From CAZYBU01 sp964645775 (lineage in GTDB: Bacteria > Spirochaetota > UBA4802 > UBA5550): a stretch of DNA of 27,375 nucleotides. The notes under the pieces are model-generated. The model was not told the origin of the DNA and searched no databases. It was given only the letters and a program-made list of their open reading frames with translations. A program made the position numbers and the translations under genes. The first letter of the stretch is position 1. Every line of letters begins with the position of its first letter. Shown in pieces: positions 6,120 through 13,917 of the stretch. The DNA is taken from assembly GCA_964645775.1 (NCBI GenBank), contig CAZYBU010000041.1, forward strand, positions 1 through 27,375. The letters run 5' to 3'.

Positions 6120-8417
6120 TCAGTACCTGTTATAGCGGGCGAATACCCGGACCAGATCTTCCCGATTTTCGGCCTCCTCAAGGAGGCGCCGGTTGTCGTC
6201 CCGGATCAGAAAACGTGAAATACGGGAGAGGATGTCGATATGTTCCCTCGGCTTACCCGTTGGGCTGAGCACGAGAAATATGTTTTCAATGGCGTCGCTG
6301 GCGTATTCAGGCTTTATGGGACGAATAAGGCGGGCCATGTAGACCACGGTTTTTTCAAGACCTGAAAGGTAGGCGTGGGGCAGGGCCGTTCCGTAGCCGA
6401 TGACGCTGAAGAACTCCCGCTCCGACTGGCTGAAATGCTTCCTCAGGGAGTTGATATCCGCAGCGGGAAATTCCTCAATTACATTCTGCAGAATCTGCTC
6501 CATTGCCTCAGGAATACCCTTCGCTTCGATATAGAGTACCCGGTTCGATTTTATATACAGATCGGTCTCGCTCTTCACGGGCCGGTAATAGAGACAGTTG
6601 CATTCTCCCGTCGCTTCATCTCCGGGCAGGGGAGTCATTTTTTTGCCGCTCTGGCATATCAGAAGTTCGCCCGGTATATCTTCAATGCGGCATTCAAGGG
6701 TTGTGACAGCGGTGGGGGTCTCCTCCAGGGTGGTGAGGGATGATGACCTGAGGGAGCTCCAGACAGGCCTTCCTGTCTCGATCGATTTTGTGGATGCGCC
6801 GGTCTCTCCGTTATGATGACTGCCCCATTTATACAGATTAGGCTTATCCAGGACTTTTTTCCATCTCTGGCAGATAAGCTCGTTCAGGTTCGCGTTAGTG
6901 GTCACCGCCAGAACATTGCCTATGGAATGGAAAGCGGTATACTCCTGCGGGTCCACGGTAAGAGCGTTTACCGCCAGGGCCGGCAGGTCCTCCCTTCGGG
7001 CCTGACGGATAAGGTGGATGTTCGTGTCCACGACAACGACGTGGAAACCCTGGTTCCGAATAAAAGCGGCTGTTTCCCGCGCGAGACGGTGGGCCCCCAC
7101 CACGAGCCAGCCGGTCCTGGCCGGTTCCAGGACACCGAGCAGTTTTCCAACGAATTTGCCCGAGAAACCCTGGAATACAACGGTTACGATGATCACGCCG
7201 TAGGTGAAGGCCTCCAGGAAGCGTATCTCCGGCACGTCGCCGGCCATGCCGGCCGCCCTCAGGTTCAGGGTAAAGAGGGAGGCCATGGAAGCGGCAACAA
7301 TTCCCCGGGGCGCTATCCAGCTAAGGAACAGCCTGTCACGGATCGTTAACCGTTCCGTGCCGAGGGTCGAAAAGAAAATATTCAGCGGGCGGATCAGGAA
7401 AATTATGACAACGATAACGATGAGCATGCGAAAATCGTAAAGTTCTTTGAGGGACTGGAGGTCCAGGTTCGCGGCAAGGAGGACAAAAAGGAGACCGATT
7501 AAGAGTTCATTCAGCTGAGACTTGTAGTTCTTCAGGTTCTCAACCTCGGGGATGTCCTGGTATCCTACAACCAGTCCGGCGATAACCGCGCTCATGAGCC
7601 CGCTTTCAGGCACAATCATGTCAGCCAGGGCAAAGGCACCCAGGGCTGACGATAGAACAAAAACATTAAGAAGATCTTCACCGATTATCTTTTTTCGAAT
7701 AATGAAACTTATAATAAAGCCGGCGGCCAGTCCGGCACCTATTCCCGTGAGTAGTCTCAGTCCAAAGAGGGAAAAGGCGTCCATACCCACGATCCACTCG
7801 TAACTGAGGAGGGCGATGAACACTCCTATGGGATCGATCAGTATGCCTTCCCAGTGGAGAAAGCTGTGCAGTTGTCGTTTAACGTTCACCCGTTTCAGCA
7901 GAGGGCCGATGACAGTGGGTCCGGTAACGATTATAAGACTGGCCGCCAGGGCTGAAAAGGGGAGGGGATACCCGAAGATGAGGTAGATGGCGGCTGTTGA
8001 ACCGGCCCAGGTGATGAGCACCCCTATGGTCAGGCTTCTCCGTATTTCCGTGGATACCTGTTTGTAATCCCGAATATTGAGGGTCAATCCTCCCTCGAAG
8101 AGAACCAGGGCCACGGCAAGCTGTATAATGGCCTTGAGGCCCTCCCCCAGTTTCCCGGGCTCGATTAAACCGATGGCCTGAGGTCCCAGGAGAATGCCTC
8201 CCAGCAGAAGAAGAACGATGGATGATATTCTGAGACGTCCGGCAAGAGCGATTAGAAGTATGCCCGCCAGGAGGGCCCAGGAGAAGTTCGTGATAATCTG
8301 TATTGTGGGAGAAGCGTGTTCAAACATAGGTACAGTGAGACTGGAGAGGTCATTCGTGTAAATGCTTTTTTGACTATGAATGAGACATGCTGAGTGATAC
8401 CCGACTTTGTTGTCCAT
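6120..8417 (-). CDS. CPA1-type cation/proton antiporter fused to TrkA-N and PTS EIIA-type domains
   Basis: A 765-residue fusion. About residues 38-430 form a multi-helix CPA1 antiporter (GGILLGPQAIGLI, LFEGGLTLNI, VTGPTVIGPLLKR, the transport core WEGILIDPIGVFIALL, SWIAPRGIVAASMASLF). It would exchange Na+ or K+ for H+ at the inner membrane. From about residue 434, WLVVGAHRLARETAAF and VVVVDTN form a Rossmann TrkA-N (RCK-like) nucleotide-binding domain. The last 140 or so residues resemble a PTS EIIA type-2/Ntr domain, with GYGTALPHA carrying the expected phospho-histidine (His681). This suggests gating by nucleotide and by PTS phosphorylation state; that is inference. The start is uncertain: ATG 8417, or ATG 8327 (MFEHASPT), which lies just before the first helix and would be more typical of the family. 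The gene lies downstream of the hydrogenase terminator. Confidence 0.88.
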   Translation of the reverse strand: MDNKVGYHSACLIHSQKSIYTNDLSSLTVPMFEHASPTIQIITNFSWALLAGILLIALAGRLRISSIVLLLLGGILLGPQAIGLIEPGKLGEGLKAIIQLAVALVLFEGGLTLNIRDYKQVSTEIRRSLTIGVLITWAGSTAAIYLIFGYPLPFSALAASLIIVTGPTVIGPLLKRVNVKRQLHSFLHWEGILIDPIGVFIALLSYEWIVGMDAFSLFGLRLLTGIGAGLAAGFIISFIIRKKIIGEDLLNVFVLSSALGAFALADMIVPESGLMSAVIAGLVVGYQDIPEVENLKNYKSQLNELLIGLLFVLLAANLDLQSLKELYDFRMLIVIVVIIFLIRPLNIFFSTLGTERLTIRDRLFLSWIAPRGIVAASMASLFTLNLRAAGMAGDVPEIRFLEAFTYGVIIVTVVFQGFSGKFVGKLLGVLEPARTGWLVVGAHRLARETAAFIRNQGFHVVVVDTNIHLIRQARREDLPALAVNALTVDPQEYTAFHSIGNVLAVTTNANLNELICQRWKKVLDKPNLYKWGSHHNGETGASTKSIETGRPVWSSLRSSSLTTLEETPTAVTTLECRIEDIPGELLICQSGKKMTPLPGDEATGECNCLYYRPVKSETDLYIKSNRVLYIEAKGIPEAMEQILQNVIEEFPAADINSLRKHFSQSEREFFSVIGYGTALPHAYLSGLEKTVVYMARLIRPIKPEYASDAIENIFLVLSPTGKPREHIDILSRISRFLIRDDNRRLLEEAENREDLVRVFARYNRY

Positions 8418-8470
8418 TCGGTTCCAACCCCGGTTTTATCGGGATTGCCGGAACCCGGGAGTGATGGGAT

Positions 8471-8504
8471 AAAAAAAGAGGGTGCCCCTGAAGGACACCC
8501 TCTT
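8471..8504 (-). terminator. Intrinsic terminator of the hydrogenase operon
   Basis: On the minus strand a perfect 9-bp stem, AAGAGGGTG (complement of 8496-8504) pairing with CACCCTCTT (complement of 8476-8484), closes an 11-base loop and is followed by a run of seven T (complement of 8471-8477). It lies about 20 bases after the hybC stop. Confidence 0.92.
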
Positions 8505-8525
8505 CCGGTTTCAATGTAAAGATTC

Positions 8526-10256
8526 TTACAGAACCTTGACCTTCGATATCTCCTCTCCTTCCGGATCGAACACGTGAATGGCGCATGCCAGACAGGGATC
8601 GAAGGAGTGGATGGTCCGCAGAACTTCGAGAGGCCTTTCCGGATCGGCAACAGGATTCTTGATCAGGGACTCCTCGTAGGGACCACGCTGGTCCTTGTCG
8701 TCCCTGGGGCCTGCGTTCCAGGTAGAGGGAACCACCTGCTGGTAGTTCTTGATCTTACCGTTCTCGATTACGGTCCAGTGGCTCAGAATACCTCTCGGCG
8801 CTTCATGAATGCCGTAACCCTTGATAATACCCTTGGGGTACTCGAAGGGAGTCGCAACCTGGTTGTTGCCTTTACCTACCTGCTCATGCAGGAGGCCCCA
8901 GTGCTTGTCGACCAGGTCGGCGCACATCTGGGCGCGGATACAACGGGCTGCGTGGCGGCCGAGGGTAGACATGAGGATCTCCGGTCCCAGTTGGGGGTCT
9001 TTACCGAAGAGCTTCTTGTAAACCCCGTTAACGAGGTTAAGAGCGGCTTTCGCCCACTTGACGGTAAGGGGATGGTTCTGAGCGAACCCTACGATTACCT
9101 GGGCAGCCGGTCCCACTTCCATGGGGAGGTACTTTTCGCCAATCTTGAATCGGGGAGCCTTGACCCATGTGTAGTCTCCGTCGTCTTTCCACTCGGAGTA
9201 CTTGGGTACGGTTTTTCCATCGTAAGGATGAAGCATCCCCTTGTCGGAATACCAGGCATGGGCCGCGGTCTCGGCAACGCCTTCCTCAAAGTACTTGTCC
9301 CTGAAAGAGTTGATCTTTTTAATGCTCTTCAGGTCGTTATTCACAACGGTACCGCCCGGCAGGTCACACTTGTCACCCTTCTCATCAAGGGGAAGGTCGG
9401 GTGCAGCAAGGTAGTTGGGCACGCCGCCACCGTACTTGAGCCATTCGGGATAGTGAACGGCAACGGCAGCGATGTCCGGGAGATAGACCTTCTGAACGAA
9501 TGCCTTGACCTTGTCGAGCAGGGTCTTGACGTAGTAAAGACGCTCCATGTTCAGGGTGGAGTCATCGTCCTTGTTAACGCCGTTCTTGACGCCGCCGATG
9601 GTAACATTCTGAAGGTGCGGGTTTTTCCCACCCAGTATACCGGCAGCCTTGGTCGCGTATCGCTGATACTCCAGGGCCTGCAGGTAGTGGGCGACGGCGA
9701 TCAGGTTAATCTCGGGAGAGAGTTTCATGGCCGGGTGTCCCCAGTAGCCGTTATTGAAAATCCCGAGTTTGCCTTTCTCGACAAAACCCTTGAGGCGAGC
9801 CTGAACGGCTTCAAAGTCTTTAACGCCGTTGTGAGGCCAGTCGGAGAGACTCTCCGCGATCGCGGAAGCCTTCTTCGGATCGGCCTTAAGGGCGGAAACA
9901 ACATCTACCCAGTCAACGGCAGACAGGTGATAAAAGTGAACAACATGATCGTGCAGTGTGTGAGCGAGAATGATCATATTGCGGATATACTGAGCGGTCA
10001 GGGGCACTCCTATACCCAGGGCGTTTTCTACGGCACGAACCGAAGCGATGGCGTGTACCGTTGTACAGACACCGCAGGAACGCTGGGTGATAAACCAGGC
10101 GTCCTCGGGATCGCGGCCCTGAAGTATTACCTCGAGTCCCCGCCACATCTGACCGGAGGACCAGGAATTTTTAACCTTCCCCCCGTCAACTTCAACTTCT
10201 ATTCTGAGGTGGCCCTCAATTCGGGTAATAGGGTCAACAACGATTCTTTTTCCCAC
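8526..10256 (-). CDS. hybC: [NiFe]-hydrogenase large subunit (HybC type)
   Basis: Catalytic subunit that holds the Ni-Fe(CN)2CO centre and splits H2 in the periplasm. The four nickel ligands are present: C61 and C64 in RSCGVC, and C555 and C558 in DPCLACAIH near the C-terminus. The protein is 576 residues, normal for group 1 enzymes. Maturation should cut after His561 and release a 15-residue tail starting VFDPEGEE; the HybD-type protease that does this is not in the window. It has no signal peptide of its own, so export would be as a complex with the small subunit. The start is GTG at 10256, after AGGAGG at good spacing. It is the last gene of the operon, 15 bases after hybB and followed by a strong terminator. 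Confidence 0.97.
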   Translation of the reverse strand: MGKRIVVDPITRIEGHLRIEVEVDGGKVKNSWSSGQMWRGLEVILQGRDPEDAWFITQRSCGVCTTVHAIASVRAVENALGIGVPLTAQYIRNMIILAHTLHDHVVHFYHLSAVDWVDVVSALKADPKKASAIAESLSDWPHNGVKDFEAVQARLKGFVEKGKLGIFNNGYWGHPAMKLSPEINLIAVAHYLQALEYQRYATKAAGILGGKNPHLQNVTIGGVKNGVNKDDDSTLNMERLYYVKTLLDKVKAFVQKVYLPDIAAVAVHYPEWLKYGGGVPNYLAAPDLPLDEKGDKCDLPGGTVVNNDLKSIKKINSFRDKYFEEGVAETAAHAWYSDKGMLHPYDGKTVPKYSEWKDDGDYTWVKAPRFKIGEKYLPMEVGPAAQVIVGFAQNHPLTVKWAKAALNLVNGVYKKLFGKDPQLGPEILMSTLGRHAARCIRAQMCADLVDKHWGLLHEQVGKGNNQVATPFEYPKGIIKGYGIHEAPRGILSHWTVIENGKIKNYQQVVPSTWNAGPRDDKDQRGPYEESLIKNPVADPERPLEVLRTIHSFDPCLACAIHVFDPEGEEISKVKVL

Positions 10257-10271
10257 GTTAATCCTCCTGTG

Positions 10272-11426
10272 TTATTCTTCTTCCGGCAGGACCGGCAGAT
10301 ATTTGACGAAAACCGCGTAAAGCGTGAACTCGATCGCGATTATACCCATGGTCACGAAGAGTTCAATCAGACTCGGGAAGTAGGTGAAGCCCTTGCCCGG
10401 ATTATAAGCGATGAGGTAGGCGCTGAACCGGTAAATGGAACCGGCCGCCAGGAACAGCATCGCGTTGGTTGTCAGGCAACGGGGACTCGCACAGCTTTTC
10501 CGTCTTATCATGATCGATGCGTAGAGCACCATGATCACTTCAATCAGGAAAAGAACGGAGTATCCTCCCGAAGTAAATACCAGTCCGATCTTTCCTTCTA
10601 TTGCCAGAACTACCAGTCTGAGAGCGACCCAGATCAGACCGAGAACGCTGATGACAGGAGCCAGCTTTTTGATCATCCCGGTTTCGTAGGGTCGTCCCAG
10701 CATGTAAGAAGAAGCAAAGGACTCAGCTACAACAACACTGTATCCCATAAAGAATACAGAGATCAGGAACAGCAGAGGCAGGAACGGGGTCTGCCACAGC
10801 GGATGAAGCTTGTGAGCGGCGATGACCATCATCGTTCCCAGAGAAGACTGGTGCATGGTAGGCAGCAGCATACCGAGCGCTATGATTAGAAGCAGCACTT
10901 TATGCCAGGTCTTCTTGTTGTTCATGTAGTTGTTGGCAAGCCTGGTAAGTACGTTCTTCTCTTTAGCTTTTTCCAGAAATACCGGGACCAGCTCGATCCA
11001 GGTAACAACGGTGTATCCAATAATACACAGCGCGACTTCAAGAAGCACGGACGTGGCGTTGAAGTGCGAAGGAGTAAGGATACTCATGAAGTTCCACCAA
11101 CGGCCCAGGTCAATGATAACGGAGAGACCGGCCAGCGTGTAACCGAAGGCACTGGTCATAACAGCTGACCTGATAAGGGGATGGTACTCACCTTTGTTGA
11201 AAAGGTAGATGAGAAAAGCCATCATGTATCCACCCGTACCAAGGGCCGTACCCACAACTACGTCATAGGTAATCCATAATCCCCATGGATAGCCGTCGTT
11301 CATGTTCGTCGTCGGTCCGAGGCCAAAAACCAGTCGAATGACGACGAAAACCACGAATGCAGCTACGAAGGGGAGGAGGATCTTAAACAGCTGCGAGGAG
11401 ACTTTTGCACTTTTGAACTTTTCCAT
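10272..11426 (-). CDS. hybB: Hydrogenase membrane subunit, NrfD/HybB family
   Basis: A 384-residue integral membrane protein with about nine or ten hydrophobic helices. It contains the family features NDGYPWGLWITYDVVVGTALGTGGYMM near the N-terminus and TMHQSSLGTMM in the middle. In E. coli hydrogenase 2 the HybB subunit links the periplasmic iron-sulfur protein HybA to menaquinone and can couple electron flow to proton movement; the same role is expected here by homology. It contains no obvious haem-binding motif, as is normal for NrfD-type proteins. ATG 11426 follows GAGGAGG located in the last codons of hybA, so translation is probably coupled. It lies between hybA and hybC in the same order as in E. 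coli. Confidence 0.95.
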   Translation of the reverse strand: MEKFKSAKVSSQLFKILLPFVAAFVVFVVIRLVFGLGPTTNMNDGYPWGLWITYDVVVGTALGTGGYMMAFLIYLFNKGEYHPLIRSAVMTSAFGYTLAGLSVIIDLGRWWNFMSILTPSHFNATSVLLEVALCIIGYTVVTWIELVPVFLEKAKEKNVLTRLANNYMNNKKTWHKVLLLIIALGMLLPTMHQSSLGTMMVIAAHKLHPLWQTPFLPLLFLISVFFMGYSVVVAESFASSYMLGRPYETGMIKKLAPVISVLGLIWVALRLVVLAIEGKIGLVFTSGGYSVLFLIEVIMVLYASIMIRRKSCASPRCLTTNAMLFLAAGSIYRFSAYLIAYNPGKGFTYFPSLIELFVTMGIIAIEFTLYAVFVKYLPVLPEEE

Positions 11427-11431
11427 ACGTG

Positions 11432-12427
11432 TTATTCCTCCTCACTCTTTTTGTTGTTTATAAAGGCGGCAACAGCAAAAGCGGCATAGACAACAACCGG
11501 TGCGATCCCGTACGTGTAGATACCCTGTATCTTCTCCGTGGTCTCAGCGGGAGACTTCTGGAATGTTTTGGGATCAGGCAGATTGATGTTCTTGAAGCTC
11601 TTGATGCTTGAGTCAGCCAGAACGAATACTGACGTTCCGCCACCTTCTGTTTCACCGTAAACCTTGTCCTGAAGGTATGTGCCGGGGTTCTGTTTTACCC
11701 GTCGTTTGGCGATTTTAAGTACCTGGTCGCGTTTTCCGAAGAGGAGGGCTCCACCGGGGCACGCGGTGACGCACGCGGGGATACCTTTTCCGTCCTTCAG
11801 GTTTGTTTCGCGGCACATGGTACACTTGCGGATCTTTGGGAAGACCTTGCTCCATTCAAATTTAATAATGTTGAAGGGGCAGGCCACCATGCAGTAACGA
11901 CAACCGATACACTTGTCGGGATCGTTGTACACGGCACCGGTCTTCGGATCCTTGATCATGGCTGAGACGGGACAGGCCGAGACGCAGGAGGGGTGAAGGC
12001 AGTGCATGCACTGTTCCTTTACGTAGAACCCTTTCACGCCCGTGGACGTGTTAATGTCGGTAAGGGCAATTTCCTCCGAAAGCTCAGGAAGTTCCTCTTT
12101 TACCATTTTGGTTTCAGGAGGAGTGACCTGGTTTCTTACGACCTCGGCTGATTTCTGCCATTTGTCTTTCTTCTCGGAAGAAAGCTCAAGGGCTTGGGGC
12201 AGCGAGTTCACAGTGATACAGTTGTTCACACATGCTTTACAGCCGATACATTTGGTCTCGTCATAGAGATAGCTATGGAAATCCTTGGCCTGATCAGGGG
12301 AATAATCGGTCCCCTTTCCGGCCGCGTAGGATGAAGCAAGAGGAGACGCAACGATCGGAGCCGCAAGCAATCCTTTCAGGAAACTACGTCGATCGATGTG
12401 GGCAGTCTTTTGCCTGGTCTCACTCAT
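11432..12427 (-). CDS. hybA: Hydrogenase iron-sulfur electron-transfer subunit (HybA)
   Basis: A 331-residue periplasmic ferredoxin-like protein. It begins with a textbook Tat signal (DRRSFLKGLLAAPIVASPLA). Four 4Fe-4S cysteine motifs follow, starting CIGCKACVNNC, CMHCLHPSCVSACP, CIGCRYCMVACP and CTMC with CVTACPGG. A C-terminal hydrophobic helix (GIAPVVVYAAFAVAAFI) should anchor it in the inner membrane. It would carry electrons from the small subunit to HybB. ATG 12427 overlaps the hybO stop by one base (TAATG), with GGAGG seven bases upstream inside the last hybO codons, which is a clear coupling signal. Gene order O-A-B-C and all key motifs fit the Hyb (group 1c) class. Confidence 0.96.
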   Translation of the reverse strand: MSETRQKTAHIDRRSFLKGLLAAPIVASPLASSYAAGKGTDYSPDQAKDFHSYLYDETKCIGCKACVNNCITVNSLPQALELSSEKKDKWQKSAEVVRNQVTPPETKMVKEELPELSEEIALTDINTSTGVKGFYVKEQCMHCLHPSCVSACPVSAMIKDPKTGAVYNDPDKCIGCRYCMVACPFNIIKFEWSKVFPKIRKCTMCRETNLKDGKGIPACVTACPGGALLFGKRDQVLKIAKRRVKQNPGTYLQDKVYGETEGGGTSVFVLADSSIKSFKNINLPDPKTFQKSPAETTEKIQGIYTYGIAPVVVYAAFAVAAFINNKKSEEE

Positions 12428-13500
12428 TATGCGTCCTCCTTATCGGAAACCTTGCTTGAGAGAGTAGCCGCGACACCGGCTGCTACACCAATAGCGGCGC
12501 CAGCTACACCGGCTGCAAGTGCTCCACCTTTACCGCGGAACTGATCGGTACGTTCTGCAGCGGGGTACTGATAGGGTACGGCCTTTTCGTTAATACCGGT
12601 AATGAAGGCCACGCCTTCTTCAGTACAGCCTGCGCAGGGTGATCCGATTCCGATGGGCCATACTTCGGCGTCATTGAAACGGAGTGTAGAGCAGTTAGCG
12701 TAGGTGACCGGACCCTTGCAGCCCATCTCGAAGAGGCACCAGCCGCTCTGATGACCTTCATCTCCCCATGAGCGTACGAATCGGCCGGCGTCAAAATGAG
12801 GACGGCGCTCGCAATGCTCGTGAATGAGTTTGCCGAAGGCGAAAGTCGGACGACCCTTGTTGTCAAGTTTGGGAAGCTTGTTCCATGTCAGGTAATAGAG
12901 TACCGTGGACAGGAAGTTGTACGGATTGATCGGGCAGCCGGGAATGTCAATGACCGGTTTGTCCTTTATGATCTCCCGTACCCCCTTGGCTCCGGTCGGG
13001 TTGGGTCCGGCGGCCTGGGGTCCGCCATAGGTCGCGCAGTTGCCGACAGCGATAATGGCCGCGGCTCCCTTAGCGGTCTCCTTGAGCATATCGAGAGCTG
13101 TTTTGCCCGCGATTTTACAGAAGTTGGGATCCTTGGTTGGGATGGATCCTTCAACAACAACAATATACCCGCCCTTCTTAACGGCATCGTGCCAGTTCTT
13201 CTCGGCCTGATGACCAGCGGCACTCATCAGGGTCTCGTGGTAATCCAGAGAGACCAGATCGAGAATCAGCTTGCTTAAAGTTGGGTGAGTGGCTCGAAGC
13301 AGGGATTCGGAATCCCCAGTGCATTCCTGGAAGTGAAGCCATATAACTGAAGGACGATTGTCCCTGTTTTCCGCGGCTTCGACTACTTCCATGACCTTGC
13401 TGTGGGGAAGTCCCATGGCAGCAGTGGCCATTACGCAGGCTTGAATGAACTCCTTACGAGTAAGCGGAGAATTAAGAAGTCCTCCTTTTTCCAAACCCAT
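12427..13500 (-). CDS. hybO: [NiFe]-hydrogenase small subunit (HybO type) with a Cys-to-Asp change at the proximal cluster
   Basis: A 357-residue small subunit carrying the iron-sulfur relay. The start is ATG 13500, with GGAGG at good spacing; a frame extension to 13539 lacks this. Distal-cluster ligands (IHEHC, GWCLFEMGC) and medial [3Fe-4S] ligands (NCST, SPCAGC) are all present, and two proximal-cluster cysteines are seen in GNCATYGG and IPGCPINP. In the first proximal motif, however, the usual CTGC reads ECTGDSES, so the second Cys is Asp63 (codon GAT at 13312-13314 of the opposite strand). The Tat signal is TRKEFIQACVMATAAMG, with Arg-Lys instead of Arg-Arg. The C-terminus has a Gly/Ala-rich hydrophobic anchor (ALAAGVAGAAIGVAAGVAA). 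It is first gene of the operon. Confidence 0.95.
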   Translation of the reverse strand: MGLEKGGLLNSPLTRKEFIQACVMATAAMGLPHSKVMEVVEAAENRDNRPSVIWLHFQECTGDSESLLRATHPTLSKLILDLVSLDYHETLMSAAGHQAEKNWHDAVKKGGYIVVVEGSIPTKDPNFCKIAGKTALDMLKETAKGAAAIIAVGNCATYGGPQAAGPNPTGAKGVREIIKDKPVIDIPGCPINPYNFLSTVLYYLTWNKLPKLDNKGRPTFAFGKLIHEHCERRPHFDAGRFVRSWGDEGHQSGWCLFEMGCKGPVTYANCSTLRFNDAEVWPIGIGSPCAGCTEEGVAFITGINEKAVPYQYPAAERTDQFRGKGGALAAGVAGAAIGVAAGVAATLSSKVSDKEDA

Positions 13501-13560
13501 AGAATACCTCCAGTGTTTTTGAAGTCGGCCTGTGGCCATTTTTTTGTTGAGGCTAATTTA

Positions 13561-13595
13561 GTTAAGCGCAAAAAACATTATTCTTATTGCTTAAC
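13561..13595 (-). promoter_or_regulatory. Inverted repeat in the hybO leader
   Basis: GTTAAGC (13561-13567) and GCTTAAC (13589-13595) are perfect 7-bp inverted arms around 21 AT-rich bases. They lie between the proposed hyb promoter and the hybO ribosome binding site, so they would form a hairpin in the mRNA leader or serve as an operator. Confidence 0.4.
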
Positions 13596-13618
13596 TCATA
13601 AACTATGTAAGTATCTTT

Positions 13619-13647
13619 ATTAGCCCCCCAGAGGGGATACGTGTCAA
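13619..13647 (-). promoter_or_regulatory. hybO: Candidate promoter of the hydrogenase operon
   Basis: On the minus strand, TTGACA (complement of 13642-13647) is followed after 17 bases by GCTAAT (complement of 13619-13624). The -35 is perfect, the -10 weak (4 of 6). Transcription would begin near 13612, about 110 bases ahead of hybO. The weak -10 fits a promoter that needs an activator. Confidence 0.45.
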
Positions 13648-13670
13648 ACAAATTTTAATTTGTTTAGACA
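13642..13670. promoter_or_regulatory. Palindrome overlapping the hyb promoter, possible activator or repressor site
   Basis: AAACAAATT (13646-13654) and AATTTGTTT (13657-13665) form a perfect 9-bp inverted repeat with a 2-base centre, flanked by TGTC and GACA. Its centre is about 43 bases upstream of the predicted start of hyb transcription, the usual place for a class II activator of the CRP/FNR type, although it does not match the FNR consensus TTGAT-N4-ATCAA. Confidence 0.45.
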
Positions 13671-13917
13671 TAAAAAAGACTATGTTAATATTTGTTGCAG
13701 ACAACATGTCACTGAGGGAGCACTAATGATTATTTAGTGTCACTCAACGCACGATATAGTCTGATCGAATAAAGTTAGGTGTATATTTAGAAGTTTAGGG
13801 AATAATAAAAAGAACTGGATTTATTTGCCGTGATTTCCCCTTCCCTCTCTCTTCTCCATGGTTCTCCTCGCTGGATTGACTTGAATAATACCATAAGAAA
13901 CATCGACGCTCCATTCG

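Larger units (their letters stand above)
13540..13917. other. AT-rich intergenic region upstream of the hydrogenase operon
   Basis: About 380 bases without a gene on either strand. Besides the promoter, palindrome and leader hairpin it holds GTTG-CAGA-CAAC (about 13694-13705) and CACTAA/TTAGTG (13721-13726/13734-13739). Base composition is clearly more AT-rich than in the flanking genes, as expected for a regulatory region. I see no terminator for the upstream radical SAM gene. Confidence 0.5.

Noticed and set aside
8574..10889. A 771-codon open frame on the + strand opposite hybC and part of hybB
   Set aside because: It is exactly antisense to two clear hydrogenase genes. The translation shows no recognisable domain and the frame stays open because of the codon bias of the real genes.
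13501..13539. N-terminal extension of HybO
   Set aside because: ATG 13500 has a GGAGG site at ideal spacing, and the extension covers that site.
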